Below, one piece after another: positions 39,198 to 47,472 of a stretch of 64,000 nucleotides of DNA. Location of the stretch: positions 62,001 through 126,000 of the forward strand of contig NZ_SUND01000010.1 of the NCBI RefSeq assembly GCF_005280205.1, in the 5' to 3' direction. Within the stretch, counting starts at the first letter, position 1. Each line of letters starts with the position of its first letter. This DNA comes from Bacillus yapensis. Its GTDB lineage: Bacteria > Bacillota > Bacilli > Bacillales > Cytobacillaceae. The position numbers were made by a program, and so were the translations under genes. The notes beneath the pieces are model-generated. The model ran no database searches. It had not been told where the DNA came from and saw only the letters and a list, made by a program, of their open reading frames with translations.

Positions 39198-39848
39198 ATG
39201 TTAAATAAGACACAAATACGTTTTTGTTTAGATACAATTGGGGAAATGTATCCAGATGCTCATTGTGAGCTTGATCATTCCAATCCCTTTGAGTTAGTTA
39301 TTGCTGTTGCATTGTCAGCTCAATGTACAGACGTTTTAGTCAATAAGGTGACCAAATCCTTATTCCAAAAATACAAAACTCCAGAAGACTATCTGAGTGT
39401 CCCAATAGAGGAATTACAAAATGATATTCGTTCGATTGGACTTTATCGTAATAAGGCAAAAAATATCCAAAAGCTCAGTCAATTGCTCTTAGACGAGTAT
39501 AACGGGGAAGTACCAAGAGATCGTGACGAGTTAACAAATTTACCTGGGGTAGGGCGAAAGACAGCGAATGTAGTTGTTTCCGTTGCCTTCGGAGTGCCAG
39601 CTATTGCGGTTGATACCCATGTAGAACGAGTCAGTAAAAGACTAGGTATCTGCAGATGGAAGGACTCCGTTTTAGAAGTTGAAAAAACATTAATGAAAAA
39701 AGTTCCGGAGGATGAATGGTCCGTAACCCATCATCGTTTGATATTCTTTGGACGCTATCATTGTAAAGCACAAAATCCACAATGTGAACAATGTCCACTT
39801 TTGGATCTTTGTCGTGAAGGTCAGAAAAGGATGGCGAAAAAGAAATGA
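39198..39848 (+). CDS. nth: Endonuclease III
   Basis: Nth is a base-excision glycosylase/AP lyase for oxidised pyrimidines. The helix-hairpin-helix LPGVGRKTAN carries the catalytic Lys121, the catalytic Asp139 is in AVDTHVER, and the 4Fe-4S cluster ligands Cys189, Cys196, Cys199 and Cys205 have the usual spacing. ATG 39198 gives 216 residues; a GTG nine bases upstream is less likely. The ypoC start overlaps its stop by four bases. Confidence 0.97.
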   Translation: MLNKTQIRFCLDTIGEMYPDAHCELDHSNPFELVIAVALSAQCTDVLVNKVTKSLFQKYKTPEDYLSVPIEELQNDIRSIGLYRNKAKNIQKLSQLLLDEYNGEVPRDRDELTNLPGVGRKTANVVVSVAFGVPAIAVDTHVERVSKRLGICRWKDSVLEVEKTLMKKVPEDEWSVTHHRLIFFGRYHCKAQNPQCEQCPLLDLCREGQKRMAKKK

Positions 39849-40219
39849 GTGAAAGTATCAAACCATGGGAATCTCCGGAAGAGAGCGTGTCCACTCTTTT
39901 AGAACAATGGTCTTCATTAAATGAGGAGCTTCATATTCTTTTTGAAAAAAGGGCACAAAAGGAAGCTAAGCCTGTCATGGAAAAAGGAATCAACCTGTTT
40001 ATCGACTTTCTACACTGGTCCAATGAGAAACCTGTTGATTCAACTACAGAGATTGATTTTGCGGGATTCAAGACTAAGCCGGTTAATATAGGGGAAAGGC
40101 TTGATTTTATCATAGCAAGGCCGACTTTATTCCAATCCTATATGCAGTTAGCTGAGCTTTTCATTGAGCAAGAAAAAGGGTTTAAAAAGGCTTTAGCGAT
40201 AAAGAAGCTAAAAAAATAG
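39845..40219 (+). CDS. ypoC: YpoC-like protein
   Basis: A 124-residue soluble protein whose place (overlapping nth by ATGA, before a terminator and convergent to ponA) and length match B. subtilis YpoC. It is mostly helical, with no membrane segment or known catalytic motif; conserved-looking parts are KPWESPEE at the N terminus and the NIGERLDFIIARPTLFQSY stretch. The function is unknown. Coupling to nth suggests co-expression with base-excision repair, but this is only context. Confidence 0.85.
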   Translation: MSESIKPWESPEESVSTLLEQWSSLNEELHILFEKRAQKEAKPVMEKGINLFIDFLHWSNEKPVDSTTEIDFAGFKTKPVNIGERLDFIIARPTLFQSYMQLAELFIEQEKGFKKALAIKKLKK

Positions 40220-40250
40220 AAGCGTCTAAGCATTTAAGCTTAGACGCTTC
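40219..40250. terminator. Bidirectional terminator between ypoC and ponA
   Basis: A 13-pair stem (gaagcgtctaagc / gcttagacgcttc) with a short loop. A T-rich tail on the plus side and a T-run on the minus side (opposite the end of ypoC) allow it to end both convergent transcripts. Confidence 0.9.
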
Positions 40251-40258
40251 TTTCGTTG

Positions 40259-42826
40259 TTAAGGCCGATTTCCACCGTTCCCATTTCCATTATTGTTCCC
40301 ATTGTTCCAACCTGGCCAGCCAGCATTATTGCCGTCTCCTGTGCCGTCACCGCCTGATTGGTCACCGCCTTCACTGCCTTCTTCGCCATCTTCTCCATCA
40401 AAACCAGGAATGTCAGGGATACCGTCGCCATCTCCATCTTCCTGTCCATCGTCCATGAAGAATGGATCTGGAACTTGAATCGTGGTCGTTGCAGGATCAC
40501 TCTTCAGCTCTTCACGAACAGCGATGACTTTAAAGGTGTAGTTTCCACCTTTTTCAGCCTTCATTCTAATTGTTTTTTCAGGGACAACGGTTAGAAGTTC
40601 TTCTGCGGCATTATCTCTTGCAGCATATACCTCAAATTGAATGCCTTCAGCGTTTTCAGCTGTATAATCCCATGTTAGGACAATTTCATTACTTAAGGCA
40701 TCATAATTAGCTTTTAGGCCAACAGGCGCTTCAAGCTTTTTGTATTTCTCAGAAACCTCGGTAGGAGCATGCCCCTTAACCGCATATTCTGTACGCACCA
40801 AATCTTTGGGTGTGAATTCACTTGCTAATTTCGCAGGCATTGTACCTTTTTCGATGTTTACTTTTTCGACTGTATTTGGAACCTTGAAATCAGCAGTTTC
40901 TTTATCCTTAGAAACATGCTCCATAATATTTTTGAATAGCTTTTGTGCTATTTTTTGATCATCCCCAACGAGGAAGTTTTTGTTTTTATCGTCATATCCA
41001 GTCCATACGGCAGCTGTATAGTTGGTTGTATAGCCAACAAACCAAGCATCTGGTACTGCGCCTTTTGGAATATCGTATCGTTCTTTATCATCTGCTGAAT
41101 AGTTTGTCGTTCCAGTTTTACCAGCTAGAGGGAGTCCTGAAACATTGGCTCTTGTACCAGTACCACTAGTAACAACATCTTTTAACATATCTGTAACCAT
41201 AAACGCAGTAGAATCTTGCATAACAACTTTAGATTCTGGTTTCATATCGAGCTCTGTACCGTCTCTTAGTACAATTTTAATAACAGAGTAGGGATCTGTG
41301 TAAAATCCATTGTTACCAAAAGCACTATAAGCTCCGGCCATTTCAAGGGAAGAAACGCCTTTATCAGCACCACCGAAACCACCGATCGAATAGGATTCAT
41401 GAATTTCTTTTAAAGGTATTCCTAGACTAATCGCAAATTCCTTCGCTTTATCCAAACCAACTGCCTGTAAAGTTTGAAGGGCAGGAATATTTCGGGAATC
41501 TGCTAGAGCTTCTCGAATGGTCATAATCCCTTTATGTTTATTATCCCAGTTATTGATTTTATCTCCGGTAGAATACGTATAAGGTTTATCCTCTAGCGTA
41601 TAATAAGTACCCCATTTTAAATATTCAATAGCGGGACCGTAGTCAATAATCGGTTTAATTGTTGACCCTGGCTGTCTCTTCGCATCTGTTGCGTAGTTAA
41701 ATCCAAAATCAACAGTTTGATTTCTTCCGCCACCAAGTGCACGAATTTGCCCAGTAGTTGTATCTAAGAGGGTGATTCCTGCTTTGAATTTGTCATCGGG
41801 ATAAGCAATAATTTCATTACCATTAAGAATATCTTCCACATATTGTTGCGCATCTGGCTCAATCGTTGTGTAGATTTTTAATCCATCTGAAAATGGATCT
41901 AAATCAGGGTATTTTTTCTCGATTTCTTTGATGACATGACCAACAAATGCATCGTAAGGAATGTCTCCATTCTTTTGACGTTCCTCTTCTGGTACTAATG
42001 TAGAAGTAACGTCAACTGCCTTTGCTTCTTCCATCTCATCCTTTGAAATAAAACCGTGCTGATGCATTAATGAAAGTACGATATTGCGACGTTTTTCCGC
42101 TTTATCAGGATTCCTAAAAGGATTGTAATTGTATGGACTTTGTGGCAATCCTGCAAGCAATGCAGTTTCAGCTAAATTTAGTTCATCCAACTCTTTTCCA
42201 TAAAATACTTTTGCAGCCGTGGCAATACCATGACCACCAGTATCCATCGTAACTTTATTGACATACATTTCAAAGATTTGTTGCTTTGTATACTTTCGCT
42301 CAAGCTGGAATGCAAGCCAAGCTTCTTGAGCTTTCCGCGAAAGGGTTTTTTCTGGTGATAAAAATGAATTCTTTACAACCTGTTGGGTAAGGGTACTTGC
42401 ACCCTCTGAACCGAATCCACGGGTGAAATTGGCCACGACAGCGCCGCCTAAACGGATTAAATCGATGCCGTTGTGCTTATAAAAACGTACATCTTCGGTT
42501 GCTAAAATGGCTTCCTCAACCTGTTTTGGAATATCTTCATAATTTACATAATCTCGTTTTACAGAACCAATTTCCGTGAATACTTCACCATTGACGTCGT
42601 AAAGCTCTGAAGAAATCGGATCTTTTAATAATTTTTCATCAAGTTTTGGAGCGTCCTTGACCATAAAGGCAAAGGTGGCAGCACCTGCGAGTAGCCCTAT
42701 AATCCCTAAGGCAACAAGGAATAAAAAGACACGTTTAATTGAGACTTTTCCTTTTTTCTTTTTTCCTTTTTGCTGATTTGCAAGCTTCTTGCGGCGCTCC
42801 TCCCTTGTTTGATATTTTTCTGCCAT
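40259..42826 (-). CDS. ponA: Penicillin-binding protein 1A (bifunctional)
   Basis: A class A PBP that polymerises and cross-links peptidoglycan. Order: basic cytoplasmic tail, one membrane helix (about 33-55), glycosyltransferase 51 domain with catalytic Glu111 in EDVRFYKHNG and GASTLTQQ, then transpeptidase with STIK (388-391), SRN (444-446) and KTG (570-572). A fibronectin-III-like domain (about 700-786) and an acidic Gly/Asn-rich tail follow. The tail includes DGDGDGIPD (797-805), like a calcium-binding loop. Length 855, shorter than B. subtilis PonA (914). It lies downstream of recU, the usual recU-ponA pair. Confidence 0.97.
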   Translation of the reverse strand: MAEKYQTREERRKKLANQQKGKKKKGKVSIKRVFLFLVALGIIGLLAGAATFAFMVKDAPKLDEKLLKDPISSELYDVNGEVFTEIGSVKRDYVNYEDIPKQVEEAILATEDVRFYKHNGIDLIRLGGAVVANFTRGFGSEGASTLTQQVVKNSFLSPEKTLSRKAQEAWLAFQLERKYTKQQIFEMYVNKVTMDTGGHGIATAAKVFYGKELDELNLAETALLAGLPQSPYNYNPFRNPDKAEKRRNIVLSLMHQHGFISKDEMEEAKAVDVTSTLVPEEERQKNGDIPYDAFVGHVIKEIEKKYPDLDPFSDGLKIYTTIEPDAQQYVEDILNGNEIIAYPDDKFKAGITLLDTTTGQIRALGGGRNQTVDFGFNYATDAKRQPGSTIKPIIDYGPAIEYLKWGTYYTLEDKPYTYSTGDKINNWDNKHKGIMTIREALADSRNIPALQTLQAVGLDKAKEFAISLGIPLKEIHESYSIGGFGGADKGVSSLEMAGAYSAFGNNGFYTDPYSVIKIVLRDGTELDMKPESKVVMQDSTAFMVTDMLKDVVTSGTGTRANVSGLPLAGKTGTTNYSADDKERYDIPKGAVPDAWFVGYTTNYTAAVWTGYDDKNKNFLVGDDQKIAQKLFKNIMEHVSKDKETADFKVPNTVEKVNIEKGTMPAKLASEFTPKDLVRTEYAVKGHAPTEVSEKYKKLEAPVGLKANYDALSNEIVLTWDYTAENAEGIQFEVYAARDNAAEELLTVVPEKTIRMKAEKGGNYTFKVIAVREELKSDPATTTIQVPDPFFMDDGQEDGDGDGIPDIPGFDGEDGEEGSEGGDQSGGDGTGDGNNAGWPGWNNGNNNGNGNGGNRP

Positions 42827-42858
42827 ATATGTTCATCCTTCCTTTTACAGCTAACCTA

Positions 42859-43473
42859 CTACGATAAATTGTAAAGCTTATCTATTATCTTAATATAGTC
42901 AATTCTCGGTCGAAATCCAAGTAAAATTCTATGTCCATATTCTTGAACCTCGGAAATTGTAATGGATTTACGACCGCCTTCCTCCATTCTGTTCCAGAGC
43001 GAAAGAAGATGTTTTCCTTCTAAAAAGTAAACTTCCTCGATGCTCGAGAAACGAAGAATAACAAAAGCAATTCCATTTTGATTGAGTACTTGCTTAATAT
43101 GCTCAATTTGGTGCTTATGAAAATTGTTTAGCGGAAATGAAGTTTTGAAACGCGTTTCTTTTGCTTCAAAATCAATATATTTTCCTTTATAGACGCCATT
43201 ATAATCGGTGGTCGATGCTTGTTTAAAGTAAGCCTCCTTAATAACAGCAGCGCTTCTTTTCGGATAATCAACGTTAACGATTTGGACAGGGGTCGGTTTT
43301 TTATGAATAACAGCAATCTCACTTTGTAAATAATATTTGTTCGTTTCGTTTAAATCCTCTTCCAAAGTCATGCCCCGATTACTATAGGTGAAATCTTTTG
43401 CTTTTGTTTTCTTTGTTTTTTCTACTGTAGTAGCAGGTTTGAATTTTTTTCCGTTTGGATAATGGAATTCCAA
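42859..43473 (-). CDS. recU: Holliday junction resolvase RecU
   Basis: RecU cuts Holliday junctions in recombinational repair and chromosome segregation. The 204-residue product carries the catalytic core of the family: [18 protein letters not shown] at the N terminus, [16 protein letters not shown], the metal-binding [20 protein letters not shown], and [10 protein letters not shown] chose the TTG at 43473 because a gaggtg site precedes it by seven bases; a TTG at 43488 overlaps the site. It is followed by ponA after 32 bases, a conserved operon. Confidence 0.95.
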   Translation of the reverse strand: MEFHYPNGKKFKPATTVEKTKKTKAKDFTYSNRGMTLEEDLNETNKYYLQSEIAVIHKKPTPVQIVNVDYPKRSAAVIKEAYFKQASTTDYNGVYKGKYIDFEAKETRFKTSFPLNNFHKHQIEHIKQVLNQNGIAFVILRFSSIEEVYFLEGKHLLSLWNRMEEGGRKSITISEVQEYGHRILLGFRPRIDYIKIIDKLYNLS

Positions 43474-43616
43474 GTGACAACACCTCAAAGACTTCTAATT
43501 GCTCATCTCGTTTACTGAACTTAGGGTGCACACAAGTATTGAGCCATCCTTATCATACCAAATGTCCATTATCTTTGGTTGAATAAAAAGCACTAATTAA
43601 CGAACTCTATAGTAGA

Positions 43617-44678
43617 ATGCAAGTGAAGAGGGTGGTCCTAATTTACGATCCAAATCTTTCTAAAACGCTAACAGCTTCCGAAAAAAAGATAGTACATGAT
43701 ATTGCCAAAGTTGTAAAGCGTAACAACATCGATAATATTTCTAGGACAGAAGCTTATCTCCGCTACTATAATGCTCATTCTAACATTAAGTGGTCTTTTC
43801 TTGCTCACATGGTTTCTCGAAATGCAGGTTGGAATATGGGCGACCTCCAAGGGAAGTGGTTTCCACTTATCTTGGATAAAAAGAAGCGAGCCATTTTATT
43901 TAGAACCTATGAAAGAGCAAATTGGCTCATTTTTCACGATGCATATCCTCAGCTCCTTCTCTACCATTATTCGACGAAAAATGGTGCTCCAATGTTTCAT
44001 CTTCTTCCGTATTTCCATGTTTCGCAATTTATGGTAAAAGAGTGGAATCGGTTTTGGGAAAAAGGGGATAGAGAAAGATTGTTAACAGCCCTCATCATAA
44101 ATGAACAGAATTTGATTCAGAAGCCAGTCGTTGAACAGCCTCGCTATAAAAAGAATGTATTTCACACATTATTATTTGATTTTCAGGATTGGTTTCATTA
44201 TAGCTGTGTATTATTACCAACAATGAACGGGCGATTATATGGCTCAAGTGTGCATGGATTTCGCACTGTGGATCGAAGGATTGATTTAGGGAAAAAATTA
44301 TCAGCTACTCTTTTTAATGAAAATTACTACCCATATTTTTACGAATTTGCTACGAATACAAGCCACTCAGGATCGAGATTTGATTATGAGCAATATGTAC
44401 ATCCAAAGCCCAAAAGAACAACCCCATATTTAAGAGTAACCTTTCCGATTATCGACCATCATATCCAAGAATATGAGGATTGGTCCGAGACAAATAGGAT
44501 TAAACGAAAATGGTTTGCTCCCATAAAGAAACATTCGCATGCTACTGAATTATCAACATGGTACAAAAAGAAACAAACAAGGCTACATAGGGCTATTATT
44601 CTAAGGCATCATTTGAAATCAAAGTTTGAATCTTTGGGCTTCAATAAAAGAGAGAAGCGGAAATTCAAAAAGAACTAA
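43617..44678 (+). CDS. yppC: DUF2515 family protein YppC
   Basis: The 353-residue product fits the DUF2515 family and sits next to recU, as yppC does in B. subtilis. Recognisable segments are SRTEAYLRYYNAHSNIKWSFLAHMVSRNAGWNMGDL, a possible helical core, and HGFRTVDRRIDLGKKLSATLF. No signal peptide or catalytic motif was identified; the function is unknown. The start is uncertain: ATG 43617 and GTG 43623 lack ribosome sites, and a gagggtgg sequence occurs at 43629, after both. It is divergent from recU. Confidence 0.85.
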   Translation: MQVKRVVLIYDPNLSKTLTASEKKIVHDIAKVVKRNNIDNISRTEAYLRYYNAHSNIKWSFLAHMVSRNAGWNMGDLQGKWFPLILDKKKRAILFRTYERANWLIFHDAYPQLLLYHYSTKNGAPMFHLLPYFHVSQFMVKEWNRFWEKGDRERLLTALIINEQNLIQKPVVEQPRYKKNVFHTLLFDFQDWFHYSCVLLPTMNGRLYGSSVHGFRTVDRRIDLGKKLSATLFNENYYPYFYEFATNTSHSGSRFDYEQYVHPKPKRTTPYLRVTFPIIDHHIQEYEDWSETNRIKRKWFAPIKKHSHATELSTWYKKKQTRLHRAIILRHHLKSKFESLGFNKREKRKFKKN

Positions 44679-44682
44679 AAAA

Positions 44683-44722
44683 GAAGAGAGCACAGGAATA
44701 TTCCAGATGCTCTCTTCTCCTT
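44683..44722 (+). terminator. Rho-independent terminator between yppC and sspM
   Basis: A perfect ten-pair stem (gaagagagca / tgctctcttc) and a T-rich stretch; convergent sspM may also use it. Confidence 0.8.
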
Positions 44723-44732
44723 TTAGAAACTC

Positions 44733-44840
44733 TTAAGTTGAAGGACGATCTGGCCCTTCTAGCTTTTTATCTCCATAACCAGCTTTTGTTTCCTCTAGTT
44801 TTTTTGGTTGGGCATTTTTTTGTTTATCTCTTTTTTTCAA
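44733..44840 (-). CDS. sspM: Small acid-soluble spore protein M
   Basis: A 35-residue minus-strand gene that is easily missed. It starts with TTG seven bases after an excellent ggaggtg site and encodes a lysine-rich peptide ending in DKKLEGPDRPST. B. subtilis SspM, as I recall it, is 34 residues, lysine-rich, and ends in DKKLGGPNRPST. The protein is a minor small acid-soluble component of the spore core made late in the forespore. Its location beside yppC is consistent with the known locus. A sigma-G-like promoter precedes it. Confidence 0.88.
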   Translation of the reverse strand: MKKRDKQKNAQPKKLEETKAGYGDKKLEGPDRPST

Positions 44841-44858
44841 GATCAACACCTCCGATCA

Positions 44859-44888
44859 TAGTTTGTTCAAAAGAGAGGTTTTCATTCG
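44859..44888 (-). promoter_or_regulatory. Possible sigma-G promoter of sspM
   Basis: On the minus strand, CGAATG (like the -35 TGAATA) and CAAACTA (like the -10 CATACTA) are separated by 17 bases. The distance to the ribosome site is very short, which weakens the call; the forespore role of SspM supports it. Confidence 0.35.
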
Positions 44889-45048
44889 TGTCGAAATATC
44901 TCTAAAGCAATAAAAAATACTACTTTCTTTGCCGAATAACAGCTAGTTTTGTCAACTGTGAAGGATGTCTTGTACAAAGAGAGAATATAGTGCATATACT
45001 GAGAATTGTTAAATATATAGGTTCGTCCATATAGGATAGGAGGGATTA

Positions 45049-45318
45049 ATGATGGAGGAAAAGAATCACGTCCAAAAGGAAGAGCTACTTGAAAAATTAT
45101 CAGAGATTTATGATCAGCTTGAGGAATTGGAAAAAGCACTAGATAACAATTTAACGGAGCATCGAAATAAATTAATGACCGATCAATTTGCGAAACTGGA
45201 TCGTCTAGATGGTCGGATATCCAAACTTGAACGAATTTATCAAAACATTACGTTTGATAAGAAAAGAGTTGGGAATCTCCATCAAAATACAAGCATGAAG
45301 CTTGAACTTGGCTTCTAA
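45049..45318 (+). CDS. Small coiled-coil protein at the yppD position
   Basis: An 89-residue, highly charged protein with strong heptad character over residues 8-65 (KEELLEKLSEIYDQLEELEKAL and LDRLDGRISKLERIYQN). No family was recognised with confidence; its place between yppC and yppE is that of yppD in B. subtilis, but I cannot confirm homology. A good ggaggg site precedes the ATG, and a hairpin terminator follows. It is likely a real small cytoplasmic protein. Confidence 0.75.
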   Translation: MMEEKNHVQKEELLEKLSEIYDQLEELEKALDNNLTEHRNKLMTDQFAKLDRLDGRISKLERIYQNITFDKKRVGNLHQNTSMKLELGF

Positions 45319-45338
45319 ACAAAATACAATGAATCTTA

Positions 45339-45372
45339 GAGTAGCCGTTTATGAGCTACTTTATTTTTTTAT
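45339..45372 (+). terminator. Rho-independent terminator after the small coiled-coil gene
   Basis: Six-pair stem (agtagc / gctact) with a nine-base loop followed by a long T-rich run. Confidence 0.75.
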
Positions 45373-45424
45373 CATGCTTTTTTCTAAAAACTTCTTAATG
45401 AGAAAAGCGATCGGAGGATCCCCT

Positions 45425-45790
45425 GTGGAACAAAATGTGACCTTACTTACATTAACAAAAAAATTATTGGATTATATGGAGTTCATTTCCAACAAATATG
45501 ATGAAGTTAAAATTAGTGGAGTGAGAGGAGACTTTTTTACAGAAGTAAAGCCTTTTGCTGATGAAGTGAAAGAGATCAATGACAAGTGGTCTGAGCTTGC
45601 GTCATCTTGGATTGCATCAAATCGTCCGAAGAATTTACACGTAAAACAGATTGAATCTTCTACAGAACAAATTGAGATGTTGTCTGTTCAAGCGTTTTAT
45701 CCAGAAACGAGCAAAACAAGATTCATCAATTATGTTCAATCCGTTCGTTTCATTTTGACAACACTTATTGTGCAACTTGAGAAACAGTAA
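45425..45790 (+). CDS. yppE: DUF1798 family protein YppE
   Basis: A 121-residue all-helical protein matching B. subtilis YppE (DUF1798, about 123 residues): LLDYMEFISNKYDEVK, then DFFTEVKPFADEVKEINDKWSELASSWI, RPKNLHVKQIE and an ALTHAVKDEI-like C-terminal helix. The frame is open from 45302, but the earlier part contains the previous terminator. GTG 45425, five bases after ggagga, is therefore the start. Function is unknown; the structure of the family is a helical bundle. Confidence 0.88.
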   Translation: MEQNVTLLTLTKKLLDYMEFISNKYDEVKISGVRGDFFTEVKPFADEVKEINDKWSELASSWIASNRPKNLHVKQIESSTEQIEMLSVQAFYPETSKTRFINYVQSVRFILTTLIVQLEKQ

Positions 45791-45810
45791 AATTTTCGAT
45801 AATGAAAAAA

Positions 45811-45834
45811 CAGAACTCCTTTGTAGGAGCTCTG
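45811..45834. terminator. Bidirectional terminator between yppE and yppF
   Basis: A ten-pair stem with one mismatch (cagaactcct / aggagctctg), preceded by an A-run and followed by a T-rich tail, between two convergent genes. Confidence 0.75.
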
Positions 45835-45851
45835 TTGAGAAAGGTTTTTTC

Positions 45852-46052
45852 TTAATGGGAATGTTTTTCTAGCTCATCAGCGGGCAAGTGTGCGCCTTGA
45901 GATTCAAGCTCACGAACTAGTTTTTTGTATTCGCCCGAAGTGATTTCGTTCGAGATATACACTTTTTTCGCAAAGTCTAATAGCTCATTAACATCTTCTG
46001 TTTGATACTGCTTACGGATTGAAAACTTTTCTTTTAGCTCGTGAACATACAT
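45852..46052 (-). CDS. yppF: YppF-like small protein
   Basis: A 66-residue protein starting MYVHELKEKF and containing DVNELLDFAKKVYISNEITSGEYKKLVRELESQGA, the pattern of the YppF family (62 residues in B. subtilis). The frame is open 57 bases upstream, but only the ATG at 46052 has a strong ggggaggaa site. It is a soluble, helical protein without known function, on the minus strand and convergent to yppE. Confidence 0.85.
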   Translation of the reverse strand: MYVHELKEKFSIRKQYQTEDVNELLDFAKKVYISNEITSGEYKKLVRELESQGAHLPADELEKHSH

Positions 46053-46253
46053 AAGAATTTCCTCCCCTAATTTGATCAAACTTTTTTTGGGATGCATGAC
46101 TGAAATCATCCGCGCTATCTTATGTAAAATCTTAACATAGAACTATTTCGTTTATTAATTTTCATAAAATTGAAACTTCCGACACTCTTTTACACAATTA
46201 GACATGCTCTCATATTGAGCTTAAAGGGCATTTTTTTTCAAAGGTTTATATTC

Positions 46254-46281
46254 ACACCCTAGGCGAATGATTCATAAATTA
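46254..46281 (+). promoter_or_regulatory. Candidate sigma-K promoter of yppG
   Basis: AC at 46254-46255 and CATAAATTA at 46273-46281 fit the sigma-K pattern (AC, 17 bases, CATANNNTA) exactly. It lies 47 bases before yppG, a likely coat protein of the mother cell, where sigma-K acts. Confidence 0.55.
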
Positions 46282-46327
46282 TGGAGAGAGACCCAAGTGT
46301 TCATTCGTAAAAGGAGGGGATGTAGGC

Positions 46328-46846
46328 TTGTTTGGACGAAAAAATAAAAACTATCAGCATTATTCACACCCACCCCTTTATTCGTATTATCCATATCAAA
46401 AGCATCAAATAGGAGGCAACCCGCCAACTAGAACTCAGCCCTATTACCATCCTTACTATCCTCAAACGTCACCGATGTACCAAGGAAGCCCAATGCCTTA
46501 CGGACATCAACAATCGATGATGGGGGATGGAGGGAACTACAGCTATAATCAAACGTATCCGATCGAAGCAATTCTGCAAAATCCTCTTCAACCTAAGAAG
46601 ACTCAAGGAATGGGAGGGCAAGGAAATCCATATATGAAAAATAACTATCCGTATATGCACCCTTATCCAAAGCCAGGTTATGGAAACCGCCCACCTACAG
46701 GAATGAATTCGATTTTGAATTCCTTTAAGGCTCAGGATGGCACATTCGATTTTAATAAAATGATCGATACTGCGGGTACTATGATGAATGCGTTTAGTCA
46801 GGTTTCGGGATTAGTGAAGGGGATAGGCGGAATTTTCAAAGTGTAA
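46328..46846 (+). CDS. yppG: YppG-like spore coat protein
   Basis: A 172-residue protein with a low-complexity N-terminal two thirds rich in Tyr, Pro, Gln, His, Gly and Met (many PYYHPYYPQ-like segments), and a conserved C-terminal region MNSILNSFKAQDGTFDFNKMIDTAGTMMNAFSQVSGLVKGIGG typical of YppG-like proteins. It is about 45 residues longer than the B. subtilis protein, through the low-complexity part. Start is TTG behind aaaggagggga. The candidate sigma-K promoter upstream fits a late mother-cell coat role. Confidence 0.88.
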   Translation: MFGRKNKNYQHYSHPPLYSYYPYQKHQIGGNPPTRTQPYYHPYYPQTSPMYQGSPMPYGHQQSMMGDGGNYSYNQTYPIEAILQNPLQPKKTQGMGGQGNPYMKNNYPYMHPYPKPGYGNRPPTGMNSILNSFKAQDGTFDFNKMIDTAGTMMNAFSQVSGLVKGIGGIFKV

Positions 46847-46849
46847 TCA

Positions 46850-46875
46850 AAAACGACCACGCGGGTGGTCGTTTT
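46850..46875. terminator. Bidirectional terminator between yppG and the hsp20 gene
   Basis: A perfect 11-pair stem (aaaacgaccac / gtggtcgtttt) with a four-base loop; arms end in A-run and T-run, usable by both convergent genes. Confidence 0.88.
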
Positions 46876-46877
46876 CC

Positions 46878-47339
46878 TTATTCCTCGATTAAAATTTTCT
46901 TTCCCATTGGTTTCGAAACACGGATTTTAAGTAAGCCATTCTGATAAGAGGCTTTTACCTTCCGTTCGTCAATTTGATGTCCTAAATAGATATTTCTGCT
47001 TAATTGCTGCATCGATTGACTTTTTTTATAAACCTTATCTACGTCGTTCTCTTCTTCGATGATTTCCAAATGCTTGACCGTAATTTTAATCGAACGATCA
47101 AGTACATCGATATGGATCTGTTCTTTCTTCACACCAGGAAGTTCAGCTGTGATGATGTGTTCTTTATCAAACTCTTGAACCTGGACTGAAAAAGTAGAAA
47201 AGGGCATTTGAAAGAATTCATCCATGCTTTGCAAGAAACCTTTGACTGGCGGTTTGTGAAAAAAACCATTCATAAGACCTCTAAAATCATTAAAAGGTTC
47301 ATCATGCTTTCTTGGGTCTCTTGGAAGATTTGAAGACAT
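46878..47339 (-). CDS. Hsp20/alpha-crystallin family small heat shock protein
   Basis: A 153-residue protein with a variable N-terminal arm and an alpha-crystallin domain from about residue 48 (VQEFDKEHIITAELPGVKKEQIHIDV, then the conserved segment ASYQNGLLKIRVSKP with the A-x-x-x-n-G-L motif), ending in KKILIEE, like the C-terminal IxI/V tail. It should act as an ATP-independent holdase. In Bacillaceae some family members (CotM, CotP) are spore proteins; location next to yppG might point there. ATG 47339 follows aaaggggtgat; the upstream in-frame ATG at 47369 lacks a site. Confidence 0.92.
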   Translation of the reverse strand: MSSNLPRDPRKHDEPFNDFRGLMNGFFHKPPVKGFLQSMDEFFQMPFSTFSVQVQEFDKEHIITAELPGVKKEQIHIDVLDRSIKITVKHLEIIEEENDVDKVYKKSQSMQQLSRNIYLGHQIDERKVKASYQNGLLKIRVSKPMGKKILIEE

Positions 47340-47432
47340 GCGAATCACCCCTTTATAAAAATTCATCAATACAGTCTATTCAGCTATTGTCTTGCTGTTA
47401 AAAACTTTTGACCAATACTTTTTAAAGCTATA

Positions 47433-47469
47433 TAAAAAAACAAGCTGAACCATCAAGGCTCGGCTTGTC
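47433..47469 (-). terminator. Rho-independent terminator of the Crp/Fnr-family gene
   Basis: On the minus strand a stem of about 11 pairs with mismatches (caagccgagcc / ggttcagcttg) is followed by seven T. Confidence 0.75.
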
Positions 47470-47472
47470 ATT

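Noticed and set aside
40259-40500. Overlapping frames opposite or shifted to the ponA 3' end
   Set aside because: Low-complexity Gly/Asp/Asn codons of the PonA tail keep other frames open; ponA is clearly the real gene.
46878-47369. Longer start (47369) for the Hsp20 gene
   Set aside because: The upstream ATG has no ribosome site, while ATG 47339 has a strong one.
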